From NCBI GenBank assembly GCA_026645935.1, contig JAPKMP010000007.1:1-64000 (forward strand): DNA of 64,000 bases, read 5' to 3'. Source of the stretch: Candidatus Villigracilaceae bacterium. Its GTDB lineage: Bacteria; Chloroflexota; Anaerolineae; Anaerolineales; Villigracilaceae. Both the position numbers and the translations under genes were made by a program. Position 1 is the stretch's first letter. Each line of letters starts with the position of its first letter. The notes under the pieces were generated by a model. The model was not told the DNA's origin. It did no database searches and worked only from the letters and a program-made list of their open reading frames with translations. Positions 41,554-50,840 of the stretch are shown here, piece after piece.

Positions 41554-41570
41554 GGAAAGGTGTGATAAAA

Positions 41571-41602
41571 AAAATGCCGCGAAATAAATCGCGGCATTTT
41601 CT
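41571..41602. terminator. Bidirectional terminator
   Basis: AATGCCGCGA pairs with TCGCGGCATT around a six-base loop. Eight A lie to the left and TTTTC to the right, so it is strong for the minus strand (murA) and usable on the plus strand. Confidence 0.88.
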
Positions 41603-42882
41603 TATTCCCTGTCCCGGCTGATCCTTGCACCGAGCGCTTTTAATTTCTCGTCCACTTTTTCATATCCTCTTTCTATCTGGATGATATTTCTGATCTTCGA
41701 GGTACCCTTCGCTGCCAATGCTGCAAGTAATAACGCCATTCCAGCGCGGATGTCTGGACTTTCCAATTTTTCGCTGTAGAGTGGTGTTGGACCCTGAACA
41801 AGGCAACGATATGGATCACAGAGGATGATGCGCGCGCCCATGCCGACCAACTTGTCGGTGAAATACATTCGACCTGAAAACATCCAATCATGGAAGAGCA
41901 CCGATCCGGTCGCCTGGGTTGCGACCGTAATCGCAATACTGGTCAGATCGGTCGGAAAGGCGGGCCACACGTTCGTTTTAATTTCGGGAACAGCGCCATC
42001 GAGGTCGGAGAGGACTGACAAGCTCTGGTTCGACGGGACGAGGATATCATCGCCATCCACGGTCCAATGAACTCCAAGCCTGCGGAAGACCTGCGCCACC
42101 ATTTCAAGATGCTGCACGCCAGCGTTATTGATTCGCACAGTTCCCCCGGTGACCACTGCCGCCCCAATATAACTCACAACTTCGAGCAAATCAGAACCGA
42201 TGGTGAATTCCCCGCCCATCAAACCCGATACACCCTTGATCGTAAGCGCGTTCGAACCGATGCCTTCGATCTTTGCCCCAAGCGTATTGAGAAAATTGCA
42301 TAACTCCTGCACATGAGGTTCGGATGCAGCATTACGGATATGAGTGATGCCTTTTGCCAAGACAGCCGCCATAACGGCATTTTCCGTCGCAGTGACGCTG
42401 GCTTCATCAAGAAGAATGTCCGCTCCATGCAGGCCTGCTGCCTTGATATCGAAGACCCGATCGTACGTAATTTCCGCGCCGAGCGCGCGCAATGCCAGAA
42501 TATGCGTGTCGAGGCGACGGCGCCCGATGACGTCGCCGCCGGGGGGCGGGAGTTTCAATGCGCCGGCGCGCGCAAGGACCGGACCTGCAATGAGGATGGA
42601 AGCCCGGATGCGGCGGCAAAGATCCGGGTCCAAGTGGGAGGCGGTCAATTCCTTTGTTGTGATCCGCCACGTATGAAGGTCCAGTTCTTCCACGACCGCC
42701 CCAAGGCTTTCGACCAATCTGCGCATGGCGAACACATCCCGAATCTGAGGAACGTTATGCAGGATGACCGGTTCGTCGGTCAACAAGCATGCAGCGAGCA
42801 AAGGCAGAGCCGCATTCTTGTTGCCCGAAGGCGTTATTTCACCGTTCAAGGGGACGCCGCCTTCGATAATAAATTCTTCCAT
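41602..42882 (-). CDS. murA: UDP-N-acetylglucosamine 1-carboxyvinyltransferase, Cys-to-Asp variant
   Basis: The 426-residue enzyme has the EPSP-synthase fold with GNKNAALPLLAACLL at the start, RRIRASILIAGPVLAR and the active-site loop. It transfers enolpyruvate from PEP to UDP-GlcNAc in the first committed step of peptidoglycan synthesis. The loop reads LPPPGGDVIGRRRLDTH; Asp at residue 117 replaces the Cys that fosfomycin alkylates in most MurA enzymes. Asp variants occur in Mycobacterium and Chlamydia and are active but insensitive to fosfomycin. So the product is predicted to be functional and resistant. A GGAGA site precedes the ATG. Confidence 0.93.
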   Translation of the reverse strand: MEEFIIEGGVPLNGEITPSGNKNAALPLLAACLLTDEPVILHNVPQIRDVFAMRRLVESLGAVVEELDLHTWRITTKELTASHLDPDLCRRIRASILIAGPVLARAGALKLPPPGGDVIGRRRLDTHILALRALGAEITYDRVFDIKAAGLHGADILLDEASVTATENAVMAAVLAKGITHIRNAASEPHVQELCNFLNTLGAKIEGIGSNALTIKGVSGLMGGEFTIGSDLLEVVSYIGAAVVTGGTVRINNAGVQHLEMVAQVFRRLGVHWTVDGDDILVPSNQSLSVLSDLDGAVPEIKTNVWPAFPTDLTSIAITVATQATGSVLFHDWMFSGRMYFTDKLVGMGARIILCDPYRCLVQGPTPLYSEKLESPDIRAGMALLLAALAAKGTSKIRNIIQIERGYEKVDEKLKALGARISRDRE

Positions 42883-42992
42883 TTGAACATCTCCTGTCTG
42901 ACAAAATTGTAATGGGGTTTTACATAATCCGCCAATTACATTGCATTCCGCTTACACAATCCCGTCTTCCTCCATGCATGAAAATTTGGAAT

Positions 42993-42998
42993 TATAAT
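42993..42998 (+). promoter_or_regulatory. -10 box, leaderless arrangement (prepilin peptidase)
   Basis: TATAAT at 42993-42998 ends six bases before ATG 43005. No ribosome site is present in that gap. Confidence 0.5.
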
Positions 42999-43004
42999 GA
43001 TTTC

Positions 43005-43796
43005 ATGTTTTATGAATGGATCTTTCCCCTGGCGGCAGGATGGATTGCAGGTTGGATCGTGAACTATATATCTGATGTGCTGCCGGTGACCCGCCGGTTG
43101 AGCGTGCTTGCCTGTTTACATTGCGGCGCATCCTTTACGATAAGAGATTATTTATTCTTCCAAAAGTGCCCAAACGGCCACAACCGACTCAGCCGGGTCT
43201 GGTGGGTTCAGGCTGCAATGGTCGCAATGAGCCTTTATACATACTCGCACCCCCCGGCGAATCTCGGTTATTGGGCTGGGATGGTTCTGCTGACCTATTT
43301 TGGAATCGTATTTACGATCGACATGGAACATAAACTCATCCTCCACCCAACGAGTATCGCAGGCGGCGCGCTCGCACTGACGCTGGGTCTCGTCTCGCGC
43401 GGGCTTGAGAACACGCTCTGGGGCGGGGTGACTGGTCTGATCGTCATGCTGGGTTTTTATCTTTTCGGGGTACTATTTTCAAAACTCCGCGCGAGACGCA
43501 TGCAAGCTATGGGCATGGAAGCGGATGATGAAGAAGCGCTTGGCCAGGGAGATGTCATTCTCGTTACCATTCTTGGGCTGCTTGTTGGCGGACCGACTCT
43601 GGCATTGTCGATGATCTTTCTTAGCATCCTGCTGGGCGGAATCGTCAGCCTGTTCCTGATCGTCGGCTTGATGGTCATGCGGCGATACAATGAGAATGCC
43701 TTGATGATGTTCATTCCATTCGGACCCTATTTCATCATCGGCGCCGGAATCATCATATATTTTCCCGATGTTCTCAAGGCGATCCTGCCCGGTTAA
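43005..43796 (+). CDS. Prepilin peptidase, A24 family
   Basis: The 263-residue integral membrane protease has an N-terminal region with a Cys-x2-Cys pair and a third Cys and a His later (LACLHCGASF and FQKCPNGHN), which may bind zinc. About seven hydrophobic segments follow. The catalytic aspartates appear in FTIDMEHKLI and in ALGQGDVILVTIL (the GxGD motif). It cleaves leader peptides of type IV pilin-like proteins. It is the first gene of a run with TadE-like genes, so those are its probable substrates. ATG 43005 gives the best start because a TATAAT box lies just upstream and the earlier codons are not conserved-looking. Confidence 0.88.
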   Translation: MFYEWIFPLAAGWIAGWIVNYISDVLPVTRRLSVLACLHCGASFTIRDYLFFQKCPNGHNRLSRVWWVQAAMVAMSLYTYSHPPANLGYWAGMVLLTYFGIVFTIDMEHKLILHPTSIAGGALALTLGLVSRGLENTLWGGVTGLIVMLGFYLFGVLFSKLRARRMQAMGMEADDEEALGQGDVILVTILGLLVGGPTLALSMIFLSILLGGIVSLFLIVGLMVMRRYNENALMMFIPFGPYFIIGAGIIIYFPDVLKAILPG

Positions 43797-43811
43797 TGGC
43801 AAGTTGAAATA

Positions 43812-44957
43812 ATGACTCCAAATTTTTTTCCATCACCCAAATTCAAGAATCCCTGGCGCGCTCAGGCTCTGGTGGAGTTCATGGTCGCGCTGCCGGTTTT
43901 GATAATCCTGGTATACGGCATCATCGAGTTGTCGCGCCTGATCTTCATCGTTGCCTCGGTGGCGAACGCTTCGCGGCAAGCAGCGCGTTACGGCGCCGGG
44001 AGCGGCGAACCGAATTTGGGCGTCACTTATTACCAGGATTGCGACGGGATTCGCGATATGGCAAACCGCTCCGCGATCCTGACAGAATTCGACGATATCA
44101 ATATCACATACGACCGGGGCGTGACAGCGGATGGCGAACAGATCCCGATCCTCGAAATCGATCCCAGCCCGGATGCTGACACCTGCCCGATCGAAGACAA
44201 TGTCATCCGGAATGGAGATCGAATCATCGTGCAAGTCTCGGCATCCTACGAGCCGATCCTGACGCTGGGAAACATCGAGCCGCTCCATGTGGTATCTGCA
44301 AACGCGCGCACCTTTTTGATCTCGGTTCCGATTTTCGGATCCGCGTTCCCAACCGGATTTGCCGCCGAGACCGCCACCCCTTCCAAGGTGCCGACAAGAA
44401 CTCCCCTCGTCAATGCCACCTCCACAGAACCGCCGACCCCGGTGCCCACCTTCAATTTAACCTTTGAAGCCTACCGCACCTTATTCCCGCGCACGCCAAC
44501 GAACACATTGCCCCCGACATTGACGTTCACTCCCTCGATCACACCCAACCCGAGCAAAGTCCCCACCCGGACTTCAACCGCGATCAACTGCACCGGGGAA
44601 CAGGGCGTCAGTCACGGTCCGCTCGAATTCGATGATAACGTCATGTCCATGGAAATATTCAACAACACAGGACACACGCTCAGCACCGCCTCGGTCTACG
44701 TGGAATGGAATCACGATACGGGCGGCACCCCCTCCCTGCGGCTGAACCGGGTCATCCTAGCCGAACAAGCCTGGACCGGCGACCTGTTCACACCGAGCAC
44801 ATTCATCCCGGCATATTATCCAGCCATTCCCCCGGGCGGATCCGCCATCGAGTTTCATTTCGACCAGAATTACAACTTCCGCGACGGGACCGAAAGAATT
44901 ATCATCACAATCGGCAACCCGGGCTGCGTGAACTACCCGGTCGATTCGAGTAATTGA
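43812..44957 (+). CDS. TadE-like pseudopilin with Thr/Pro stalk and C-terminal beta domain
   Basis: The 381-residue protein has a TadE-type N-terminal segment (QALVEFMVALPVLIILVYGIIELSR, abridged; residues about 17-45) as in minor pilins, an extended extracytoplasmic region, then a Thr/Pro-rich stalk (about 185-255) and a C-terminal domain (about 258-381) with NCTGEQGVSHGP, MEIFNNTGHTLSTASVYVEW and IGNPGCVN. That domain, framed by two Cys, resembles a domain in the protein at 49228. It is 15 bases after the peptidase gene. An adhesive or structural surface role is inferred. Confidence 0.75.
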   Translation: MTPNFFPSPKFKNPWRAQALVEFMVALPVLIILVYGIIELSRLIFIVASVANASRQAARYGAGSGEPNLGVTYYQDCDGIRDMANRSAILTEFDDINITYDRGVTADGEQIPILEIDPSPDADTCPIEDNVIRNGDRIIVQVSASYEPILTLGNIEPLHVVSANARTFLISVPIFGSAFPTGFAAETATPSKVPTRTPLVNATSTEPPTPVPTFNLTFEAYRTLFPRTPTNTLPPTLTFTPSITPNPSKVPTRTSTAINCTGEQGVSHGPLEFDDNVMSMEIFNNTGHTLSTASVYVEWNHDTGGTPSLRLNRVILAEQAWTGDLFTPSTFIPAYYPAIPPGGSAIEFHFDQNYNFRDGTERIIITIGNPGCVNYPVDSSN

Positions 44958-45427
44958 TGATGAAAAAAAACGATTCCCGTGAAAAAGGTCAAAGCCTGGT
45001 CGAGCTGGCGATCAGTCTGCCGGTGATACTCCTCATCATGCTCGCGTCGTTTGATTTCGGATTGGCTTTATTCTCCTACTCCATCGTCAGGGATGCGGCA
45101 CAGGAAGGGGCGTTATACGCCTCCTTCAATCCAGGCAACAAGGCGGAGATCGAAAACCGCGCCCGATATATCCTTCCGCGGGGCGAGGATGAGGAAGTCT
45201 TTTCGTCCCCGGTTGACCTCAGGGATGAGGAAAAAGTCGATGTGGAAATCATCGTCAAGGGGAAAGCCTGCGAAGGCGTGACAAAGGGAACCGCGAACTA
45301 CATCCAGGTCCGGGTTACTTATTTCTATCCGATCCTGATGCCGTTCACGGGCGACATTGTCGGCGCGGATACGATCCGCATCAGAGCCGCCGCTTCAAAC
45401 GTAATTCTTCAACCGCCATGCAAATAA
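44954..45427 (+). CDS. TadE-like pseudopilin
   Basis: The 157-residue protein has the TadE segment EKGQSLVELAISLPVILLIMLASFDFG near residues 9-35 and a soluble remainder with two Cys (GKACEGV and QPPCK at the end). TadE proteins are pseudopilins of Flp/Tad pili, cleaved by a prepilin peptidase. It overlaps the preceding gene by an ATGA and the following one by ten bases, so the three are co-translated. It lacks a Thr/Pro stalk. Confidence 0.82.
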   Translation: MMMKKNDSREKGQSLVELAISLPVILLIMLASFDFGLALFSYSIVRDAAQEGALYASFNPGNKAEIENRARYILPRGEDEEVFSSPVDLRDEEKVDVEIIVKGKACEGVTKGTANYIQVRVTYFYPILMPFTGDIVGADTIRIRAAASNVILQPPCK

Positions 45428-46692
45428 TATCCTCTAAAAGTATCCGCAGAAGAAAGTTATACGAGTCGGGCCAGGCAATGATCCTGATCGTCTTTACGAT
45501 CATCGGATTGATCGGCGCGGCCGCCCTTGCCATCGATGGGACGAATGCCTTCATCGACAGCCGCCGCGCGGATACGGCGGCCTCAGCCGCAGCATTGACC
45601 GCCGCGCTGACAAGAATCGAGGGCGGGAACTGGCGCGCCGCCGCCCTCGCCACTGCGGCGGCAAACGGATACGACAATGACGGGGTCAATAGTACCGTCG
45701 AGTTGAACACTCCGCCTCTTTCCGGACCTTATGCTGGAGACTCGGAATACATCGAAGTGATTCTCACCTCGCACCTGCGGACATATTTCGGCGTCGTCAT
45801 TGGAATCCCCACCATTACGAGCGTGGCTCATGTCGTCTCACGATCGAAACCCTCGGAACTGGGCAACATGTTCCCGGGATACGCGCTGGTAAGCCTTGCG
45901 CCGGAGTCCCAGTGTGAACACCACCGCGCTTTTTCCATCCACAGCGAAGCGACCATCAATTTGTACGGAGGCGGGATCTTCGTCAACTCGGATAACAAGG
46001 ACTGCGCGTTAATGTCCTACGGGAGCGGCAGCATCCGCATCCGCGACGCGAACCGCATCACCGTGGTGGGCGGGGCGAGCATACAAAAACCCAAGTTGAT
46101 CACGCCCTATCCCGTCGATGAAGGCAAGGCGCCAATCCCCTACCCGCCGCCGTATAAGCTTCCGCAGGTCGGGTGCGGGTCGAAGATCGCAACGCCGGAT
46201 TTCGAGAGCGAAACGATCTCCTCGGGGAACTATGAAGACGGGATTTTCCCGCCCGATGGGATTAAGTACCTGGAGCCGGGTGTGTACTGCCTGCAGGATG
46301 ATTTCATCATCAAGGAGGGCCAGTTGCTCGAAGGGAAAAATGTGGTGTTCGTGATGGAAGATGGAAACGTCCGTTTCAGCGGCTACGCGGAATACGACCT
46401 GAGCGCCCCCAAAACAGGCAGGGCTGCCGGACTGCTGATCTACATGCCCGGCGGCAACTGGGGCACGATCAACCTCAACGGGAGCGACTATTCGAAAACG
46501 CGCGGCACCATCTTTGCCCCGCACGGCACCCTGCGAATCAATGGGATGGACGCGATCAGAGGCGCCGCGTATCACAGCCAGATGATCGCCTATTACATCG
46601 AGGTTAATAGCACGGACAATATCGAGATCCAATACGAGGCGGAGGATAATTGGGACACTCTCAGCATGCCCGAGGTCATCCTTATCAAATAG
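45418..46692 (+). CDS. TadG/Tad-like protein with extended C-terminal domain
   Basis: The 424-residue protein has a TadG-like N-terminal segment (ESGQAMILIVFTIIGLIGAAALAIDG, abridged; residues about 16-40) with the alanine-rich DTAASAAALTAALTR helix typical of Tad-family proteins. A long extracytoplasmic region (about 120-424) follows with a run of short beta strands (ATINLYGGGIFVNS and SGSIRIRDANRITVVGGAS) suggestive of a right-handed beta-helix. That fold is found in polysaccharide-active or adhesive proteins; the assignment is by eye only. Confidence 0.7.
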   Translation: MQIISSKSIRRRKLYESGQAMILIVFTIIGLIGAAALAIDGTNAFIDSRRADTAASAAALTAALTRIEGGNWRAAALATAAANGYDNDGVNSTVELNTPPLSGPYAGDSEYIEVILTSHLRTYFGVVIGIPTITSVAHVVSRSKPSELGNMFPGYALVSLAPESQCEHHRAFSIHSEATINLYGGGIFVNSDNKDCALMSYGSGSIRIRDANRITVVGGASIQKPKLITPYPVDEGKAPIPYPPPYKLPQVGCGSKIATPDFESETISSGNYEDGIFPPDGIKYLEPGVYCLQDDFIIKEGQLLEGKNVVFVMEDGNVRFSGYAEYDLSAPKTGRAAGLLIYMPGGNWGTINLNGSDYSKTRGTIFAPHGTLRINGMDAIRGAAYHSQMIAYYIEVNSTDNIEIQYEAEDNWDTLSMPEVILIK

Positions 46693-46772
46693 GAGAAAAC
46701 AGCCCAATGCGCATCCCGCCCCATTTCTAATAAGCGCTTACAGAAATGAAAGTATTACAGTTTTCTTGCATA

Positions 46773-46801
46773 TTGTTTGGGGGTGGGAACTGATATATAA
46801 T
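46773..46801 (+). promoter_or_regulatory. Promoter ahead of the second half of the TadE cluster
   Basis: TTGTTT (46773-46778), 17 bases and TATAAT (46796-46801) lie about 110 bases before the ATG at 46919. The 226-base gap between genes holds nothing else that I recognise. Confidence 0.5.
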
Positions 46802-46918
46802 TGTAAAAAGTCCAACGCAGGCGATCCATAACATCCCCCCAAGCCTTCAAATTCGATAGATCGCTTCATTAAGCAAGAGGAGTCCGCATTTTTCAAGGAT
46901 GAGCTGGAGTAATCGGTA

Positions 46919-47596
46919 ATGCTTAGATATCGTCCAACCCAGAAATCCCGCTCCAGGGATGGGAAGCAAGCCACCAAAGCGCAAAGCCTGGTGGAATTTG
47001 CCATTACCCTGCCCCTGCTCATTCTCCTTTTCACCGGGATGGTCGAGTTCGGCTTCATGCTCAATACTTACCTGTCGGTCCAGGATGCAGTGCGGTCCAC
47101 AGCGCGTCGTTATAGTACGATCAACCCGTTCGATGCAAACGGGGATGTCGACCCGGCTTTCTACGTAAGCGCTGCGGAATATGCGATCGACCTGCTCGCG
47201 CCCGCAGGCGACCCGGATTCGAGGCAGATCGTACTCGAACCTGACCGGGACAATATCCTTATCTCCCTGATCGGGGTGGAGGTGGATGAAACCACAGACC
47301 CCGATTCGATCGTTGGGATCGAACGGTTTTTTACCGGCGAATATTACAAACACTTCGATGACACCGATCCCCCGACACTTTACCCCGACTCCAGCATCGG
47401 AGACTTCCTGACCGCGAACGACGCCGAACCCTCCGATTCGGGGTTGTTGATCATCGAAATCTATTACGGCTATGAGGGCACCCTAAACCTGCCGTGGACA
47501 CGACCATTCTTCTCTCCGGAAGACCCGTCCATGCTGTATGTTTCAGCCGTCATGCCGACCATTTATGCAAAGCCATTGGACCAAGCCTCTCCATAG
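46919..47596 (+). CDS. TadE-like pseudopilin
   Basis: The 225-residue protein has the TadE segment AQSLVEFAITLPLLILLFTGMVEFG at residues about 21-45 followed by LNTYLSVQDAVRSTARRYS and an acidic, mostly beta-type remainder. It is the first gene after a promoter at 46773. It ends 13 bases before the TadG-like gene. Together with the other TadE proteins it should form part of a pilus-like or surface assembly, but the motor ATPase (TadA), inner membrane proteins (TadB/C) and secretin are not in this window. Confidence 0.82.
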   Translation: MLRYRPTQKSRSRDGKQATKAQSLVEFAITLPLLILLFTGMVEFGFMLNTYLSVQDAVRSTARRYSTINPFDANGDVDPAFYVSAAEYAIDLLAPAGDPDSRQIVLEPDRDNILISLIGVEVDETTDPDSIVGIERFFTGEYYKHFDDTDPPTLYPDSSIGDFLTANDAEPSDSGLLIIEIYYGYEGTLNLPWTRPFFSPEDPSMLYVSAVMPTIYAKPLDQASP

Positions 47597-47609
47597 TTTG
47601 AAAGGGATT

Positions 47610-49190
47610 ATGAAAAGACTTATCGGGAAGACCCAGGCGAAAAAATCAGAACGCGGACAGGCGATCGTATTGGTCGCTGCCGCGTTTATCGGGCTGATAG
47701 CCATGGTCGGCCTGGTAACGGATACCGGCTTGCTTTTGATCGAGTATGGAAAATTAAAACGAAGCGTCGATTCCGCGGCAGTCGCCGCCGCCCAGGAATT
47801 TCGTCCCGATCCAGATACTGGCGTGCTCAACCTGACGGCGATGGAAAACGCCGCCCGCAGTTTCCTCCAGATCAATCAGGCCAATAATGTAAAGGACATC
47901 GAGGTCCACACGTGCGATGAAACCGGCGAAGACCGCCCGGACCTATGCAATCCCGACCCGGTCGACAATCCCATCGAGAACAGAAAACTTGTGGAAGTGA
48001 CCGCCAAAGCAGATGTCGGATTTGCCTTCCTGCGCGTAATCGGCATCAACAGCGCGGAACTCACCGTTGCCTCCATCGGCGAAGCGGCGACCATCGATCT
48101 GGTCTTATTGATCGACACGTCCGGCTCGATGGCATATGAAACCAGCGGCGCACCCAATCAATCCAACCCGGGCGATGACCCGATCGTTTGCAATGATGCC
48201 GATAACTGCCAGCCCATGCGCGCTGTAAAAGACGTGGCTTTGGATTTTGTGGATTCCCTGATCTACTTTGGTTACGACCGGGTCGCGGTCATCACCATGA
48301 CAGAACAGGCGTCAGGACCAACCGATGCCGTCGATCGCGATCCCACAGAGGTGTTGCCCCTTACATTCGACCAAAATACCATTCTTTATAATATCGACAA
48401 CCTGAAGGTTTTCCAGCCCCGCGTTTGCGACGGGTCAAACTTTCCCGGCGAATGTCTACAGTATATAAGCGGTACATTCAACAAGCCTTATTGTGAAATC
48501 TACGAAAGCGCCATCGGCGATCCAGACCCGGGCGTCAGGGCAACGGCTGACCCATCTTCATGTCCATCGAGTAATATTGGCGGTATGCTGGCTTTGGCGC
48601 AAGAGGCATTTTCCGGAAGCGGAGATCCGGATTATTCACGGTCTGATTCACTATGGGTAACCGTGCTCCTGGCGAGCGGTCCGGCGAACGCCAGCACCCC
48701 CAGCGAAGCTGATGAAGACGATTATCCCTACGGATACTGCCCGCAAAATACCTGGTTATTCTTCCTCATGCCGGACCCGAAACCGAAACTATGCCGCGAT
48801 GCCTACCCCGATCCTGACAATGGAAGAACCGCATCCGACCCGCTGGTGACTTATACAAATCCCATAAGCGGTGAAGAGATGGACATTTCCGAATACGATG
48901 CGGTAGATTACGCCCGCGACATGGCAGACAACCTCGCCGCCATGAAAAGCGGAAACGGCGTTACAATCTATACGATCGGTCTGGGCGAAAATGTGCAGAC
49001 TTTGGTTGCGAACGGAGACACGTCGCAGGGAGAAGCGGAATTTCTCCTCCAATACATCGCCCGGGATGCCGGCGATTCTCTAAATTCTGAAATCAACCAC
49101 GGCGAATATTTTTTTGCGCCAAACAACGTCACCCTTCGCAACATCTTCGAGATCATCGCGCAGAACATTGCCACAAAAATCTCCGAATAA
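47610..49190 (+). CDS. TadG-like protein with von Willebrand factor A domain
   Basis: The 526-residue protein opens with a Tad-family segment (ERGQAIVLVAAAFIGLIAMVGLVTD, abridged; residues about 14-40) and a helix rich in Ala and Asp. A VWA domain occupies about residues 165-520. Its MIDAS metal site is DLVLLIDTSGSMAYE near residue 170, with a further Asp-rich face later. VWA domains bind divalent metal and protein partners. TadG with VWA occurs in Tad pilus loci, where it is thought to anchor or adhere. ATG 47610 follows AAGGGATT; the longer frame upstream overlaps the preceding gene. Confidence 0.85.
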   Translation: MKRLIGKTQAKKSERGQAIVLVAAAFIGLIAMVGLVTDTGLLLIEYGKLKRSVDSAAVAAAQEFRPDPDTGVLNLTAMENAARSFLQINQANNVKDIEVHTCDETGEDRPDLCNPDPVDNPIENRKLVEVTAKADVGFAFLRVIGINSAELTVASIGEAATIDLVLLIDTSGSMAYETSGAPNQSNPGDDPIVCNDADNCQPMRAVKDVALDFVDSLIYFGYDRVAVITMTEQASGPTDAVDRDPTEVLPLTFDQNTILYNIDNLKVFQPRVCDGSNFPGECLQYISGTFNKPYCEIYESAIGDPDPGVRATADPSSCPSSNIGGMLALAQEAFSGSGDPDYSRSDSLWVTVLLASGPANASTPSEADEDDYPYGYCPQNTWLFFLMPDPKPKLCRDAYPDPDNGRTASDPLVTYTNPISGEEMDISEYDAVDYARDMADNLAAMKSGNGVTIYTIGLGENVQTLVANGDTSQGEAEFLLQYIARDAGDSLNSEINHGEYFFAPNNVTLRNIFEIIAQNIATKISE

Positions 49191-49227
49191 TGGTCGCTTA
49201 ATTTGTTGAATTTATGGAGTTATTCTC

Positions 49228-50817
49228 ATGATCCGAGCAGGCTTACATAAAAAAATACCGCGCCCGAAAAGGGCGCAAGCCATGGTGGAGTTCGCTCTGA
49301 TCATTCCCATTCTTTTGCTGGTCCTGGTGGGTTTGATCGAATTTGGGCGTTTGTTCTATGCCTGGCTGATCATCGAAAATTCGACGCGCTTCGGCATCCG
49401 TTTTGCCACGGCGGGTTCCTACAACCTTGCCCACTGTCCGGATGACACCCCCTGCGCAGAGGATAACAAAGCCGCAGAAATTAAAGAAGCGCGTCTGCCT
49501 TCCATCATAGACGAAACCTTGCGAGTCATTTTGGGTTTTCGGACCGATCAAAGCGCGGCTCAAACGGCTCACGAATATCTCAACATCACCGTATGCGCTG
49601 GACCCGAGGATGACTCGGTAAGCGACCCGATCGGCTTGTACTTTACCCGCCCGCAAATGGGAAGTTTGACCAAATACGCTCAATGCACGGAACTTGGCGG
49701 CGGAGCGAATGGAAGCGCGGGTGACCCCGGCGACCTGGTCGTCGTCGCCGCGGACTACAACTTTACCTTCATCGTCCTGCCCCTGTTCGGAATCCAGCCC
49801 GATATGGTCCACCTCGCATCGTATCGTGTGGGACGGAATGAAACCTTTGAAACCGCTCAGATCGTAAACTTCCCCCCGCCCAACCCGGGCGGCAGCGGCG
49901 GCGGATTCGTGTATTACTCGCCGACAGCAACAATGACGCCGTCACACACTCCTACCAACACATTTACGCCAACAAATACGCCAACGAGTACCCCATCCCG
50001 TACGCCGACCATTACCCGTACTCCAACCATCACACGCACACCCACCATAACGCGCACTCCCAGCCATACGCCCACGCCGACGAACACGCCGCTTCCCTCC
50101 TGCAGCTTGATCCTGATCGACCGCACACGCTTCAATGGGGATAGCTTCGAGGCGCGCGTCCGAAATGATAACGTGGCAACCGCTTATCTGATCAGTTCGA
50201 CACTCACCTGGGTGCCTTCGCCACTCGGCGGCGGAAAGTACATGGACAGAACGATATTCGACGGTGACGAGTACTATAACCCAAGCGGCACCAGCGGAGC
50301 GGGAATCACCCAATCGCCGCAGAATACTAGCGCGCCTTCCGGGACATTGCCCTTGAGCGGCAACGGCACCCGAGCCACCTGGGATGCGGATTCCAACAGT
50401 TCGACCTGGGCTGGTGCATGGACGGTCAGCCTGACCTTCGATTTCCCCAGTTGGGGAACCTGTACGGTTACCAGCAGCATCAATAACTACACCCCGACCC
50501 CGACCAATACGTTTACCCCAACGCGCACACCGACGATCACGCGCACGCCGACCATCACGCGCACACCGACGATCACGCGCACGCCAACCATCACCTTCAC
50601 GCCGACCATCACCTTCACGCCATCGAGAACGCCGACGCGCACCGTATCGCCGACGCCATCCAACACGCCGACGCGCACCCTCTCACCGACGCCTTCCAAC
50701 ACGCCAACGCGCACACCGACACGGACGCCGACGCTCTCACCAACACCGACGGTCGTCACCCCGACGCCGACGAGGACCCCAACGCCTACCTTTACACCGA
50801 TCTGCACAGACTGCTAA
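49228..50817 (+). CDS. TadE-like protein with two long Thr/Pro repeat stalks
   Basis: The 529-residue protein has the TadE segment [25 protein letters not shown] at residues about 16-40, a globular region (about 60-215), and a first stalk of TPTITRTP-type repeats (about 230-290). A Cys-containing beta-type domain (about 290-420, [18 protein letters not shown] at its start) follows, then a second, longer stalk (about 420-525) of alternating TPTITRTP and [11 protein letters not shown] units ending in CTDC. The stalk should be an extended rod carrying the domain away from the membrane and may be glycosylated. The beta-type domain resembles that of the protein at 43812. Confidence 0.78.
   Translation: MIRAGLHKKIPRPKRAQAMVEFALIIPILLLVLVGLIEFGRLFYAWLIIENSTRFGIRFATAGSYNLAHCPDDTPCAEDNKAAEIKEARLPSIIDETLRVILGFRTDQSAAQTAHEYLNITVCAGPEDDSVSDPIGLYFTRPQMGSLTKYAQCTELGGGANGSAGDPGDLVVVAADYNFTFIVLPLFGIQPDMVHLASYRVGRNETFETAQIVNFPPPNPGGSGGGFVYYSPTATMTPSHTPTNTFTPTNTPTSTPSRTPTITRTPTITRTPTITRTPSHTPTPTNTPLPSCSLILIDRTRFNGDSFEARVRNDNVATAYLISSTLTWVPSPLGGGKYMDRTIFDGDEYYNPSGTSGAGITQSPQNTSAPSGTLPLSGNGTRATWDADSNSSTWAGAWTVSLTFDFPSWGTCTVTSSINNYTPTPTNTFTPTRTPTITRTPTITRTPTITRTPTITFTPTITFTPSRTPTRTVSPTPSNTPTRTLSPTPSNTPTRTPTRTPTLSPTPTVVTPTPTRTPTPTFTPICTDC
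49927..50094. repeat. Tandem codon-level repeats encoding the first Thr/Pro stalk
   Basis: Units of about 18 bases coding for Thr-Pro-Thr-Ile-Thr-Arg recur three times in the centre, flanked by diverged copies. They belong to the coding sequence at 49228-50817. Copy number may vary between strains. Confidence 0.85.
50488..50806. repeat. Tandem codon-level repeats encoding the second Thr/Pro stalk
   Basis: Short units, mostly variants of ACGCCGACCATCACGCGC, are repeated over about 320 bases. They encode TPTITRTP and then [11 protein letters not shown] variants. No spacer-repeat pattern is seen, so this is not a CRISPR array. Confidence 0.88.
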
Positions 50818-50840
50818 ACGTCTTTCGAGAGAAAATAAAA

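Noticed and set aside
46009-46707. Minus-strand frame opposite the Tad-like gene
   Set aside because: It is contained in a coding region with clear TadG features; its sequence is Arg/Asp-rich in the manner of an antisense shadow.
49927-50806. Short repeated units considered as a CRISPR array
   Set aside because: The repeats are in frame, contiguous, encode Thr/Pro stalks and have no unique spacers of constant length.
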